NCBI GenBank assembly: GCA_034359265.1
Contig: CP136892.1
Coordinates: forward strand, 15,734,501 to 15,798,500
Source: Canna indica
Taxonomy: Eukaryota > Streptophyta > Magnoliopsida > Zingiberales > Cannaceae
Direction of reading: 5' to 3'
Length of the DNA: 64,000 nt
Part shown: positions 21,054 through 31,688 of the stretch, one piece after another
Numbering within the stretch: the stretch's first letter is position 1
How the letters are laid out: every line of letters starts with the position of its first letter
The notes under the pieces: model-generated
Database searches by the model: none
The model's input: the letters and a program-made list of their open reading frames with translations, nothing else
What the model was told of the DNA's origin: nothing
Made by a program: the position numbers and the translations under genes

Positions 21054-24000
21054 ATGTCGGCTGATCGAAGTTGGATGTACCGACGTCTTGATCGTGGAGC
21101 TTTAACGAATGAGTTTCGATTAGGCGTAACGTACTTCCTAAATTTCGCCTATTCGAATCGGAATTTCGTTAGCATGGATGATCAAATCCGATGTCCGTGC
21201 CGCATTTGTTCAAATGGACGATTTTTGGATCGGGAGACTGTCACTCTGCATCTATATAGCAAAGGATTTGCACCAAGATATTTTCTATGGACTTGTCACG
21301 GGGAGTCACGCGAAGTCGGGACGTCGAGCAATCCTGTCGTTCAGACATATGGTGAATCTTCCTCTGCTGGTGCTTCTTCATCCGGTTAATGTAATCCCTA
21401 TAGAACTATGATACTTGATAGTCTAGGGGGTCAATTCCGCCTGAATGATAATGTTGATCGGCCAGTTCTTCAGACATCAGTCCCACCAGATACTACAGTG
21501 GTTGATATCACAGAAGTAGGGGCTGCGGTAGAGATTGAATTACCGAATAAAGAAGCTGCAGAATTTTACGAGATGTTGAAAGCTGCCGATGAACCTTTGT
21601 ATGAGAATTGTCCTAAATATACTAGGTTTTCAGCAATGACACAGCTCTTAAACATCAAGGCCGATTGTAATATCAGCGGAGTTGCGTATAATCGGATTGC
21701 TGGATTGATTAATGGAATGCTGCCTACTGATAACAAGTTTGAGCCTACTTTTTATAAGACTAAAAATCTAATGAGAAAATTGGGGCTTGGGTACGAAAAA
21801 ATACACGCGTGCCAAAATAACTGCATTTTATATTATAAAGAAAATATGCAGTTGGATAAATGCCCTGTATGTCAACACCCTCGTTACAAGGAGAAGAAAT
21901 CGGTCCGACAGAAAAATATCCCGTTTAAGGTGCTTCGGTATTTTCCACTAACACCGAGGCTTCAAAGATTATTCATGTCGGAAAAGACAGCCCCTACATG
22001 AGTTGGCATGCAAGAAGTCGTGATGATACAGTAATGACTCATCCATCTGACAGTGAAGCATGGAAACATTTGGATACATGTTATCCTTCATTTGCTATGG
22101 ATACTAGAAATATCAGATTGGGATTGTGCACAGATGATTTTAATCCGTTTGGACATTCTGCAACTCCTTATAGAGTTTGGCCAGTGCTGCTGACAGTTTA
22201 TAATTTGCCACCGTCAATGTGCATGAAAGATGAATTTATTTATCTTTCGATGATTATTCCGGGTCCTAAGGGTCCGCGAAAAGAAATTGACATATTTCTC
22301 AGACCCTTGATAGATGAATTGAAAACATTGTGGACTGAGGGAGCTGTCACTTATGATTGTCATCGGAAGCAAAACTTCAATTTAAAGGCCGCGGTCTTGT
22401 GGACAATCAATGATTTCCCCGTGTACGGCATGTTGTCGGGTTGGAGCACTCACGGCCGACTCTCTTGCCCGTATTGTACGGAACACTCTAAATCAATCAG
22501 TCTTCAGAATGGACGAAAAATCTCATTCTTTGATTGTCATCGTCGATTCCTACCGGTTCATCACCAGTATCGAAGGAATCGTAATAAATTTACTAAGGGC
22601 AGAGTCGAAAGAGATGGGCCACCATCGATGTTGTCTGGTGAACAAATGTTAGCACGTGTTTCAGCACTTCCAGATATAGTATTTGGTCGCAATGAAAGAG
22701 TGTCAGGTTTTGGCCAAACACACAACTGGGTGAAAAAAAGTATCTTTTGGAAATTGCCCTATTGGAGTTCATTATTGATTCGACATAATTTAGATGTCAT
22801 GCACATTGAAAAAAATGTGTTTGATAATATTTTCAATACTGTGATGGATATTTCTGGAAAAACTAAAGATAATGTCAAAGCCCGACATGATCTGAAAATA
22901 CTTTGTAAAAGACCAGAGTTGGAGTTACAAGAGGTCAACGGATGATATATGAAACCGAAGGCCCTATATGTGTTAAATAAACAACAGATCAAAGATGTTT
23001 GTCAATGGGTAAAAGAACTCAGATTACCCGATGGATATGCTTCAAACTTATCTCGATGTGTGAACGTCGATGATTGCAAAATATCAGGGATGAAGAGCCA
23101 TGATTGTCATGTATTCATGCAGAGATTACTTCCGATCGCATTTCGAGATCTTCTACCTGATAATATTTGGGGTCCGTTGACTGAATTAAGTATGTTTTTT
23201 AGAAGCATCTGTGCAAATGTCCTTCGAGTCGAAGATATGTCAACACTTGAAAATAATATTGTTGAAATCATATGCAAGCTGGAGCAGTTTTTCCCTCCTG
23301 CATTTTTTGACTCGATGGAGCATCTACCGATACACTTGGCATACGAGGCACGAGTTGGTGGCCCCGTTCAATATCGTTGGATGTACTTATTTGAAAGATA
23401 CATGAATCGTCTGAAGAAAAAAGTAAAGAACACCGCAGTTGTTGAAGGATCAATATCTGAATCGTATATCATCCAAGAAATTTCAACATTCTGCTCATTT
23501 TACTTTGAATCGACAGTACAGACAAGATTTGATCGTCTTCCACGTAACGACGACGGGGGTGTTCGACATTCAAATGGACGTTTAAATATATTTTTTCACT
23601 CTGGTCGTGCTTTCGGTTCTCGTCCATCTCGACACTTAAGCGATGAAGAGTATCATTTGACACACTTGTATGTATTACTCAATTGTCCAGAGATTGAACA
23701 ATTCATTGAAATATTTGACATTGAGATGGTGCAAAAATACTCTATTCACGACGATCAAGAATTGGAGACATTACGGAATCGTGATTTCCCTTCTTGGATT
23801 CAGACTTACAGCAAAGATCACAGAGCTGAAATAGATGAAAAAATATTTGAGTTTGTTAGTGGACCGTCGCGACTTGTGTCGTGCTATAGCGGATATTTTG
23901 TTAACGGGTATAAATTTCACACGGTTGAATATTCATCTACAAAAAAGACGATGAATGCTGGGGTCTGCGTGAAAGGGACAACCTATGTTGAATGTGATAT

Positions 24001-24523
24001 GAATTTCTATGGACTGGTGGAAGAAGTAATAGAGTTGCACTACTTCGGCTTGAAATCAGTGATCCTATTTAGATGTCATTGGTTCGATACAACAGAAAGG
24101 GGCATGAAAGTTCATCCAAAATACAAACTTGTTGAGGTTAATTACAAATCGAAATTGGCAGCAAATGAGCCATTTATATTGGCATCACAAGCCGAACAAG
24201 TATATTACGCGAAGTATCCGGCTCGAAATAAAGATAGAGCAGATTGGCGTGTAGTCTGTAAGACAAAAGGTAGAGGAAAAATTGATCCGATAGTAGGAGA
24301 AAATGATCCTCCTGGTTTCTATCAAGAAGATGATCTTCCTGCTGTGGATCGTATTATTCCAATACTCGAGGATGCAGACACAACGTCAATTCAATTAGAA
24401 GTTGAATATGCTGATGATGACGATCATGAAATTGAGGAAGCTGAAGAGGAAGAAGATGAAGAAGATGAAGAAGAGGAAGAAGAAGAAGAATTCAAAGACT
24501 ATTATTCAGATGATGAAGAATAA
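21054..24523 (+). pseudogene. CACTA-2 TNP2 transposase pseudogene
   Basis: Nearly identical to 10684-14154 but broken in three places. A TAA stop at 21387-21389 (codon 112) stands where CACTA-1 has CAA. One C is missing in the C-run at 21991-21994, shifting the frame after residue 313 or so. A TGA at 22943-22945 stands where CACTA-1 has CGA. The last segment from 22949 to the acidic tail stays open. Only the first 111 residues could be made from the normal start, so no functional transposase is expected. The acidic tail has a few residues fewer than in CACTA-1. Confidence 0.93.
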
Positions 24524-24598
24524 TTGTAAAGTATATATTTTATTAAATATATCTCTACTATTTATACAATAATCTGATTATATGTCTGTTCGACAGAT

Positions 24599-26138
24599 AT
24601 GTCTGGTCGTGGTTATCGACGCAGGAGAGTTTCGGAGTCTCCGATCGGTGAGACTCCAGCACTTACTCATGCTGCTGATCCTCCTATTGCTGATCCTCAT
24701 GAGGATGATACTGCCGAGGCTAGTACATCCAGACGTAGGCGGCCACGCGGGCCGAACAGGTGGCAGCCTCCACCAGCCACAGAGTCACGTAGATTGATTA
24801 GCGTGATTGGGGAGCGGTACGTAATATATCATGAATTATGAATCATTACAAATTCATTATATTATAATATAATATTAAAATTTATTTTTGTTGTGCAGGT
24901 TCGAGCAAGAAGAAGTGCCGAGGAGCATTTCTTCTACTATTCGACGATACATGCACGGGGCATGGCCTACGTGGTCTCACGTGCCTAGCGAGCACGTCGA
25001 CATGTTATGGCGCGAGTTTGAGGCACGTATTATTATTATTTTTTACATGCATGATGATATATTAATATTGGTACTGATATTATTATTTTGCAGGCTCGCT
25101 ATACATGGGCCGAGGACCAGAGGCCCTTCATTTACGCTGCCTGGGAGGCTATTTCCTGGGCAAGGTACAACAGGCAGCAGGGGCAGGCTCGGTCCCAAGC
25201 GATGGCCCGAGCTGGGACCACTAACATCGCGGAGACTCGGGGATACGGCCCCGGTTGGATTACTCCGGATATATGGGACCAGCTCGTGGGGATATGGTCG
25301 ACGGATCGATGGCAGGAGGTTTCTCGGAATGCGGCTAGAAATCGCATGTCGGGGGGAGCAGCGCGTCACACCGGTGGCTCTGTTGCATTTGCAGTGCACG
25401 CAAACCGTATGGTAAGTATATCTTTTAATTATATATTTTATTTGTTATTATGTGTACTAATTAATGTATTTTTTTTGTAAATGTAGACGACGGTGTCGGA
25501 TGACGGGAGTGTCCAGCGACCCTCCCCGATGGCGGTGTTTGAGCGGACTCACCGTCGAGCACATGAGACTGGGGAGTACATCCACAACCGCGCTGCATAC
25601 ATTATGGTAATTATATATTTGTTTAAATTACTCATTATATATTTATAATTTAAGTTTTATGATAAATATTAAACAAAAAATCAAACTCGAGTAGGAGACC
25701 TACAGCCATACGGTGGTGCAGCGTGGGGGTACCCCCGAGGACTTTGGCGCAGCATCGTGGGTCGAGGCCGCAGGTGGCTGGGACCATGGCCGCGTATATG
25801 GCTTCGCAGATAGTGGTCATGCGCGAGCCGTACTAGGGCCACTTGGGGCACCGACCCCTCCGGTCGCTGGTGAGCGGTCGTCCACCTCTAGATCCAGTTA
25901 TGATCATAGTAATAGGATAAGGACACTAGAGGAGACGGTTGCGCGTCAGACTGAGTTGATGGAGCGCCAGAGTCAGACGATGGCGAATATAGAAGCTATG
26001 CTACGCAACTTGTCAGGTCATCCCGAAGCAGGCATCTCTTCGGCATCATCTAATCCATCGTCCTCGAGTCAGTTCACGCCGGTGTACACTCAAGCGCTCC
26101 AGACCCCGCCATATAATCCAGACCATCCTCCATCGTGA
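24599..26138 (+). CDS. CACTA-2 second protein (TNPA/Transposase_24-like), intact
   Basis: Same five-exon structure as the CACTA-1 gene: 24599-24816, 24899-25022, 25094-25411, 25487-25606 and 25695-26138, giving 407 residues with no stop. Splice sites are conserved, including the GC donor of intron 2. Exon 5 carries about seven extra residues in the coiled-coil region (around TELMERQSQ) compared with CACTA-1. In the En/Spm family this class of protein binds subterminal repeats; that role is inferred. The TNP2 partner upstream is a pseudogene, so any transposition would need TNP2 from elsewhere, for example from CACTA-1. Confidence 0.85.
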
Positions 26139-26429
26139 TCGTGAGATTTTTTGTTTGGATATTGAACTTGTTTAACTTATTTTGTTTGGATATTGATACT
26201 TCAATTTTGCATTTGAATTGTTTTTATACTATCGTGGATAATTATCAATATAAATATAATTGTTTTGATGTATATCTTGGTGTGTTTGTGATGTGTGAAT
26301 GAATGTGTATGAGGTGTTTGTGATGTGTGAATGAATGTGTGTATGAGGGTATGGGTGTGTGAGTTATGTATCAGATAAATGTATCAATGTATCAATGGAA
26401 ATTTGAAATTTTCAAATTTTCTGGTTGCA

Positions 26430-26823
26430 GGTATACGTTATCAGCAACGGCTTTCCCACGGTCGTCCGTGGGAAAGCCGTTGCTAAAAGTGTATCGAAAG
26501 CCGTTGCTGATGACCTACAGCAACGGCTTAGCGACGGGCTTTTACTAACGGCGTTGCTACGGACTCAGCGGCCGTTGCTATTAATGTTATCAGCAACGGC
26601 TCCGGGTCTGTGGCAAAACCGTTGCTGATAATATTTTTAGCGACGGCCCGAGCGGCCGTTGCTGATAATGTTTTGAGCGACGGCCCGAGCGGCCGTTGCT
26701 GATCCGTTGCTAAGTCATCAGCAACGCGACTTTCTGTCACGGCTCTATTGCAACGGCTCGGCCGTTGCTGATTCTCTTCAGCAACGGCATCAGTCGTTGC
26801 TGATGACCATTTTTCTAGTAGTG
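26430..26823. repeat. CACTA-2 3' subterminal repeats and terminal repeat
   Basis: CAGCAACGGC-type motifs in both orientations, colinear with 16030-16430, ending TTTCTAGTAGTG. Confidence 0.85.
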
Positions 26824-26826
26824 ATT

Positions 26827-28286
26827 GTCCACATGGAAAACCTTATGACAGTCATATATTTATTACCGCAGGCACGAAAGGAATCCGGCCAAGTAGTAAC
26901 CTTTCTTTGGGCCGATCACTACCCGCATGAATTTCAAACATGCAAACATCTTTTATATTCTAAAACATTCTAATTCTACACAAGAGAGCTTGCTTTGGCG
27001 AGATGTTATTTCAAATTAACATATTTCAAAACATTAGACATGATGGGCTATTATTTTATTTCATGTTAAATTGGTTAAACTACAATAAAGCGATCAAAAT
27101 TATGTTGAACCAATGTACGTTAATTGAGCTGATTGAAGCTAAAGTAGGTTGATCCTAATGCAAATTGTACTGAATCGATTGAAATTATGCTAAACCAGAT
27201 GTTAATTTTAGTGAACCCGTCAAGAATCCTAATGAATCGCTTAAGATGTGCACTAAATCGGCCTAAATTGACCTAAACCGGTGTTGAACCGAACCCAATT
27301 GCACTGAACTGGACCTAATTTGACCAACCAGACCTTAATTGGGACAAGATCAAATCAAATTCAAGTGAACCGTGAACCGAGCCGAAATCAAATACACCAA
27401 CTGAAATTGGGATGAACCAAAACAAATGATCCAGTTCAATTTAATTTAAAATTTGGGTCGGGTTTAATTGAATAGTGGGTCGGGTTTTAATTCAAGGGTG
27501 ATAGGGTTTGCATGCTTGATTTTAATGGATCCGGATTCATATAATAAACTTTGGATCCAACCCGTTTGACTTAAGTAAGTGAATTAGGTTTAACAGTTAA
27601 TGGATCGGGTTTTAGATGTTTAAACTTGAATCTGACCCGTTAAAAAACCAACATATATATCACTTAAACCCTAACTCCTTGCACGATCCAGCTGTCGCCT
27701 CCGTCATGTCGCCCACACTGGAGAGACGCTGCCGACCAGCCCCGATTCCCCCTTCAACGCCGACGCCGCCCGCCTTGAGATGCCGGCAACGACTGTGCTG
27801 CAGTGGAGTGGAGATCTGTAGGCCGGAGATCAATGACGAGGAAGATGTATAGATCCGGAGATGAATGCATTGGTGCCGAGCTATCGACCCCGATTAGATT
27901 GGCCGACGACTTCAACTCCCGAGTATGGTGGCAGGATTGAATGCGGGCGACGATGGCCAGCCAGAGAGGGGTGCGCGAGAAGACTAAAGTCGTGCCCCTT
28001 CTGCAGCCACGTTGTCGACGACGCACACATGAAGGAGAGAAGAAGAAGAGGGGGGATGCATCCTTTGGCAGTTTTCATGGCTGCCTCATACCTTATAATT
28101 TTTATTTTATTTATTTGTACGATAAAAACAGTGTAATCAACAAATTCTATTGTGATCATGATTCATGAAAACTACATATCTCATACGAGAATTTACGGCA
28201 AAAACATAGTAAGTCATATAATCATACAAGATAAAATAAGAGCAACCATATATAATTAAATTTCCAAAATGATTCAAGCATGCATG
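26827..28286 (-). other. Copia B 5' internal region without recognisable gag
   Basis: This stretch should hold the gag N-terminal part of copia B, yet no frame with gag features is seen. From 27000 to 27650 it is AT-rich with recurring GAACCGA/TTGAACC phrases. A GC- and CpG-rich patch follows at about 27690-28070, then AT-rich leader sequence up to the primer site. The GC-rich patch yields only short frames (for example minus-strand 27754-28026, Arg/Ser-rich) without family resemblance. Confidence 0.5.
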
Positions 28287-28299
28287 TGGTTCTGATACC
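28287..28299 (-). other. Primer-binding site of copia B (imperfect)
   Basis: Minus strand reads CGGTATCAGAACC next to the 5' LTR, close to the initiator Met-tRNA complement TGGTATCAGAGC. Confidence 0.6.
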
Positions 28300-28302
28300 G
28301 AT

Positions 28303-28748
28303 TGATGGAAATTTAATAACATGAATTTAACATATGCCTAGAGTCATATATGTCAAATCATTGAGAAATATCAAAAGCGAAAGCGTACTTGAATCCATCG
28401 TTGTCGTCTGAGAGATTAGGGGCGGCCTTCTAAGTCTATGCACCGACCACAAGACGTCTCTGAATAATAGAGTTTTTGAGACTAGAACCAAGTGAATGAG
28501 CCGAGGATCATAACCCCTCTATTTATAATAAAAAAATCTTGAGGTAATAATAATTCTAATTTTGTCCATCATAAAATCAGAAATTACCCCTAATGGTATA
28601 TGTACAATTAAATCTCATACATTCTTGAGATATCACGGGCCCACAGATAAATTACAATTAGATCACTTAAGATTTGAACTATTAATTTTTATAATAACGA
28701 ATGGAATATTCGTTGGTCCGTGTTAAATTATTAAAAATTAATCCATTA
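28303..28748 (-). repeat. Copia B 5' LTR
   Basis: Colinear with 8015-8476. The TATA-like box is at 28518-28527 on the minus strand, followed outside by the target duplication ATTTG at 28749-28753. The terminal ACA of the sister LTR is mutated to TTA. Confidence 0.88.
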
Positions 28749-28753
28749 ATTTG

Positions 28754-29295
28754 AACATATATGTCTGCCATCCTCTCCGGGTCAGATGTCGGTCAGATGT
28801 CGGCCCTTGTTCTGTTGGCAAACAGTTGATCCAATTAAATTTGTTTTTCTGTTTGAAGCACGTTGTTGAAAAGATTTGGTGTTAATTAATTAATTAATTG
28901 CTTAAGCCACTTGGGTGGAAATATCATATTTTTAAGCACATTGCTTAAAATCTCCGCCCAAAATATTTGGTGTTTATAAAATCTCCGCTGTACGTATCAT
29001 ATTCATTAATAATGTTGGCGAGTTAATTAATTAATTTGAGCCACTTGTATAAATTAATTAAGTTCATCGTACGTGTACATATGAAAAATTAATTAAAGAA
29101 CACAGAAGAGAGTAACATTTATTTATATAAAGTGCATGCATGCGTATATACATTAATAATTAGATTGAGATAACATAAATCCTTCCAACACAACACATGA
29201 GGGCTCTAGCTAATTCATAATCAATATATATATATAATTTACATGGCATGCATGACAGCCTTAATTACAATATATTTCCAATTACTATTGATCCA
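28754..29295. other. Intergenic, downstream of the SWEET gene
   Basis: AT-rich, with TTAATTAATT runs and two GAGCCACTTG/AGCCACTTGG phrases. No gene is seen; it should include the SWEET 3' untranslated region. Confidence 0.5.
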
Positions 29296-30960
29296 TCAAA
29301 CTTGAACATTTGTTGTCTTCTTCTCTTGAGCGGTCGCGTCCTCCGCCTCCACGACCACCACCACCACTTCTCCTTCTTCCGCCACCGTCTTGACGTGCTC
29401 GGGAAGCTTGTGCTCCGCCACGACAACCTTACGATCCTTGTAAGCGATGTAGAGCGCCATTTGCAGGATTCCAAAGATGAACCCCAACACGTTCGGCAGC
29501 TATAATTATATGATAATTAAGTGAATTAATATATATATATATATATAACATTTAACTTAATAAATAAATAATTACCGCAACGTATATGTCGTTGGTTAGT
29601 AAACCATAGGCGAACCAGACGACTGCGCTGAGCGTGAGGAAGAAGGAGAGGAAGAAGGGCATGAATTCCACGCTCTTCGTTCGTATCACAACCCTCTATA
29701 TGATATAATATAATTAATTACAAATGTATTAATTCATGATTAATTAATCAATTAATTAGGCAGAATAATAACATAATATTAATGAATGGCAATGGAGGCG
29801 TACGTACGATGATAGCGAGGGGAGCGACGAAGACGCTGACGGAGAAGCACATGCAAATCCATCCGATGATTTCAGTTCGCTTTGAGCCGTCGGATAGCAT
29901 CAGAGTCAGCAGAACGATCAAACCGTACATCCCCACGTTGACGGCCCCCACGAGCTTTGCTGTAAATATCTGCATTTTTTTTACCAAGTAATTATTAATT
30001 ATGCGTGTACGGTATACATTTTATTAAGAATGTACATATGACTGAATAATACGTACTTTAGCTGGCTTTGGGGCGTATAGGAAGTAGACGAGAATGTATG
30101 CGGTCTCGATGAGGCAGCCGAGGGAGTTGATGGTGATGAGGAGGCCGGCGCCGGTCTTGAGGAACGCGTAGAAGATCCACAACGTGGCGCTGAAGAGAGC
30201 CACCACGTATGGCACCGATTGAAATCCCTCCGTTGATTTCTTCCTGTGCACTCTATAGAATGTTGGCCTATATATATATAATTAATTATTTCAGTATATA
30301 AGTAATTATTATTAATGAAGAAATATATATATAGGGCGAGAGAATGCATATAGTGCTTACAGTGGAGCAAGGTACACCATGAATGAAATGAGGTTACCTG
30401 TAATTCCAACATCAAGATTCGTTAATTATATAATTATATAACAACTGCATGCATGCATATGCAGCAGAGTTATGGAATAATGCATGGTTTGACTATAATT
30501 AAATATTGATGTGAAATTAAGAGGAGTGACATTGGAATTAACTTTGGAAGTAGTACTATTGCACTTTGGAATTAATTAATGATAATTTGAGAGTTAAAAG
30601 GGTATGAAGAGTAATGGAAGTACGTCACATCAAATCCAACAAAGTGATTTTGATAATAATAAAAAAAGTACCCAGAAAATGAATTATTTAATGTGGCTGA
30701 GCTAAGATATATATTTACATGCTTAATAAAACATTGCATGCATTCTTAATAAAATGAGAGAGTATTTTTCAGAATATTAATTTTGCAAATTATGAACCTA
30801 ACAATTTTTTGTTGGATATAGATGAGAACATTAATTTGATTATACAATTAATGAACAAGTATAGAATATTAAGCCTAAATATTAATCAAAAGTAAATTAG
30901 AGAAACACCTAGGATGCCAAAGGTGAATGCCCAAGGGTGGTCCAAGGATAGCCCTGCCAT
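29296..30960 (-). CDS. SWEET sugar transporter (clade III-like), six exons
   Basis: Plasma-membrane type sugar uniporter. Exons on the minus strand: 30960-30909, 30397-30361, 30267-30057, 29969-29808, 29695-29576 and 29499-29296. They give 261 residues; all introns are GT-AG, with exon lengths 52/37/211/162/120 before the last, the usual SWEET pattern. The start [18 protein letters not shown] is typical of the family. MtN3 repeat 1 covers about 10-97 and repeat 2 about 131-217, giving seven predicted helices. N77 and N197 with W60 and W181 fit the conserved sugar-pocket residues. V25, S56, V146 and S177 match the small pocket residues described for sucrose-transporting clade III members, so sucrose is the likely substrate (inference). 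The tail 215-261 is hydrophilic with an acidic Glu/Val run. No lesion is seen; it is the only convincing host gene here. Confidence 0.94.
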
Positions 30961-31033
30961 GTCTTTGATTCTATATGCTCACTGAGATGAGGTCAACTTA
31001 ATTGATGCATCCAAGAGTGAGCTAGGAAGGCCA

Positions 31034-31040
31034 TTTTATA
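31034..31040 (-). promoter_or_regulatory. TATA box of the SWEET gene
   Basis: TATAAAA on the minus strand (context CCCCCTATAAAATGG), 74 bp upstream of the ATG, a normal plant core-promoter distance. A CATGCA RY-like element lies just upstream near 31060. Confidence 0.7.
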
Positions 31041-31511
31041 GGGGGAAGATGATGATAGAGCATGCACAATTTAGCTTATCCTAATCACTACCCCCAAACA
31101 AAAAAGAATTATATTTTATGAAAATTATTATTGCATAATAATATATGTTCAGGTGGATTCATGTTGGGGGAGGATCGATCAACTTAATAATTATATATAT
31201 TTAATTTTCAGCGCTAGCTTAAAACAATATCATGCACTAGCTCTTTGCTTTGCATGACTTCAGGCTTCCACCAACTTTTGCTTCTCCCACTTTTCTTCCA
31301 TCTTTATCCCATTACGATTTTGAAAACTAATTAAGCAATAACTAAAATTTTCAACTATTTGCTCTTTAACATGTATATTAATTAACCTCTTATAATGCAA
31401 TCCATAGCTAGATTAATTCAATTTTCTTTTCTCATCTTCTTGTGAAGGAGATTTAATTCCATATATATGGTAGGATAAATTAATTAACCTCTCCTATTGT
31501 TAGTGAATTAG
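31041..31511. other. SWEET upstream intergenic DNA
   Basis: AT-rich, with no coding signal or repeat that I can name. It is the likely promoter region of the SWEET gene. Confidence 0.45.
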
Positions 31512-31521
31512 ACCAATGGAT

Positions 31522-31678
31522 GTCAATTCATCTATAACTTGGTGGTTAGACATCTAAGCTTGTTGCCTATAGATCTTAAATTCAATTCCTAATATTCTAA
31601 CGTATGCACACATTGTTTCTCCTTAATTTCTCGTAGTTGTTAAATATAAAACTATTTTTAAGAGAAAAATAAAATTAT
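31522..31678 (+). mobile_element. Probable tRNA-derived SINE
   Basis: A 157-bp segment flanked by the exact 10-bp direct repeat ACCAATGGAT (31512-31521 and 31679-31688). Inside are sequences resembling tRNA-type RNA polymerase III boxes: TATAACTTGGTGGTTAG (A-like, about 31533) and AAATTCAATTCC (B-like, about 31578), spaced as in SINEs, and an A-rich 3' end (AGAGAAAAATAAAA). Boxes are degenerate, so the SINE call rests mainly on the duplication and length. Confidence 0.62.
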
Positions 31679-31688
31679 ACCAATGGAT

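Larger units (their letters stand above)
19669..26823 (+). mobile_element. CACTA (En/Spm) transposon 2, complete ends, 7.2 kb
   Basis: Begins CACTACTAGAAA and ends TTTCTAGTAGTG, flanked by ATT on both sides (19666-19668 and 26824-26826). It is colinear with CACTA-1 throughout (offset about 10370 in the coding part), with scattered substitutions and small indels. The TNP2 frame is broken in three places while the second gene is intact, so the element looks non-autonomous but still has the ends needed for mobilisation in trans. It sits in the gag-proximal part of copia B, in the same orientation as CACTA-1. Confidence 0.95.
8015..28748 (-). mobile_element. Ty1/copia retrotransposon B, full length, carrying two CACTA insertions
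   Basis: A minus-strand LTR retrotransposon bounded by two related LTRs (8015-8476 and 28303-28748). Both start TGATGG on the plus strand; the left one ends CCAACA and the right one has the mutated end CCATTA. ATTTG is duplicated on both sides (8010-8014 and 28749-28753). A primer-site-like GGTATCAGA lies inside the right LTR and a polypurine tract (GTGGGGGAT on the minus strand) inside the left one. Coding order on the minus strand is zinc knuckle, protease, integrase, reverse transcriptase, RNase H. Removing the two CACTA elements leaves about 6.35 kb. A conventional gag N-terminal part is not recognised in 26827-28302. The two LTRs differ at many positions, so it is not young. Confidence 0.9.

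Noticed and set aside
8015..28748. Possibility that the two CACTA elements are one tandem duplication
   Set aside because: Each has its own terminal repeats and a different 3-bp target duplication (ATC and ATT), with unrelated copia sequence between them.
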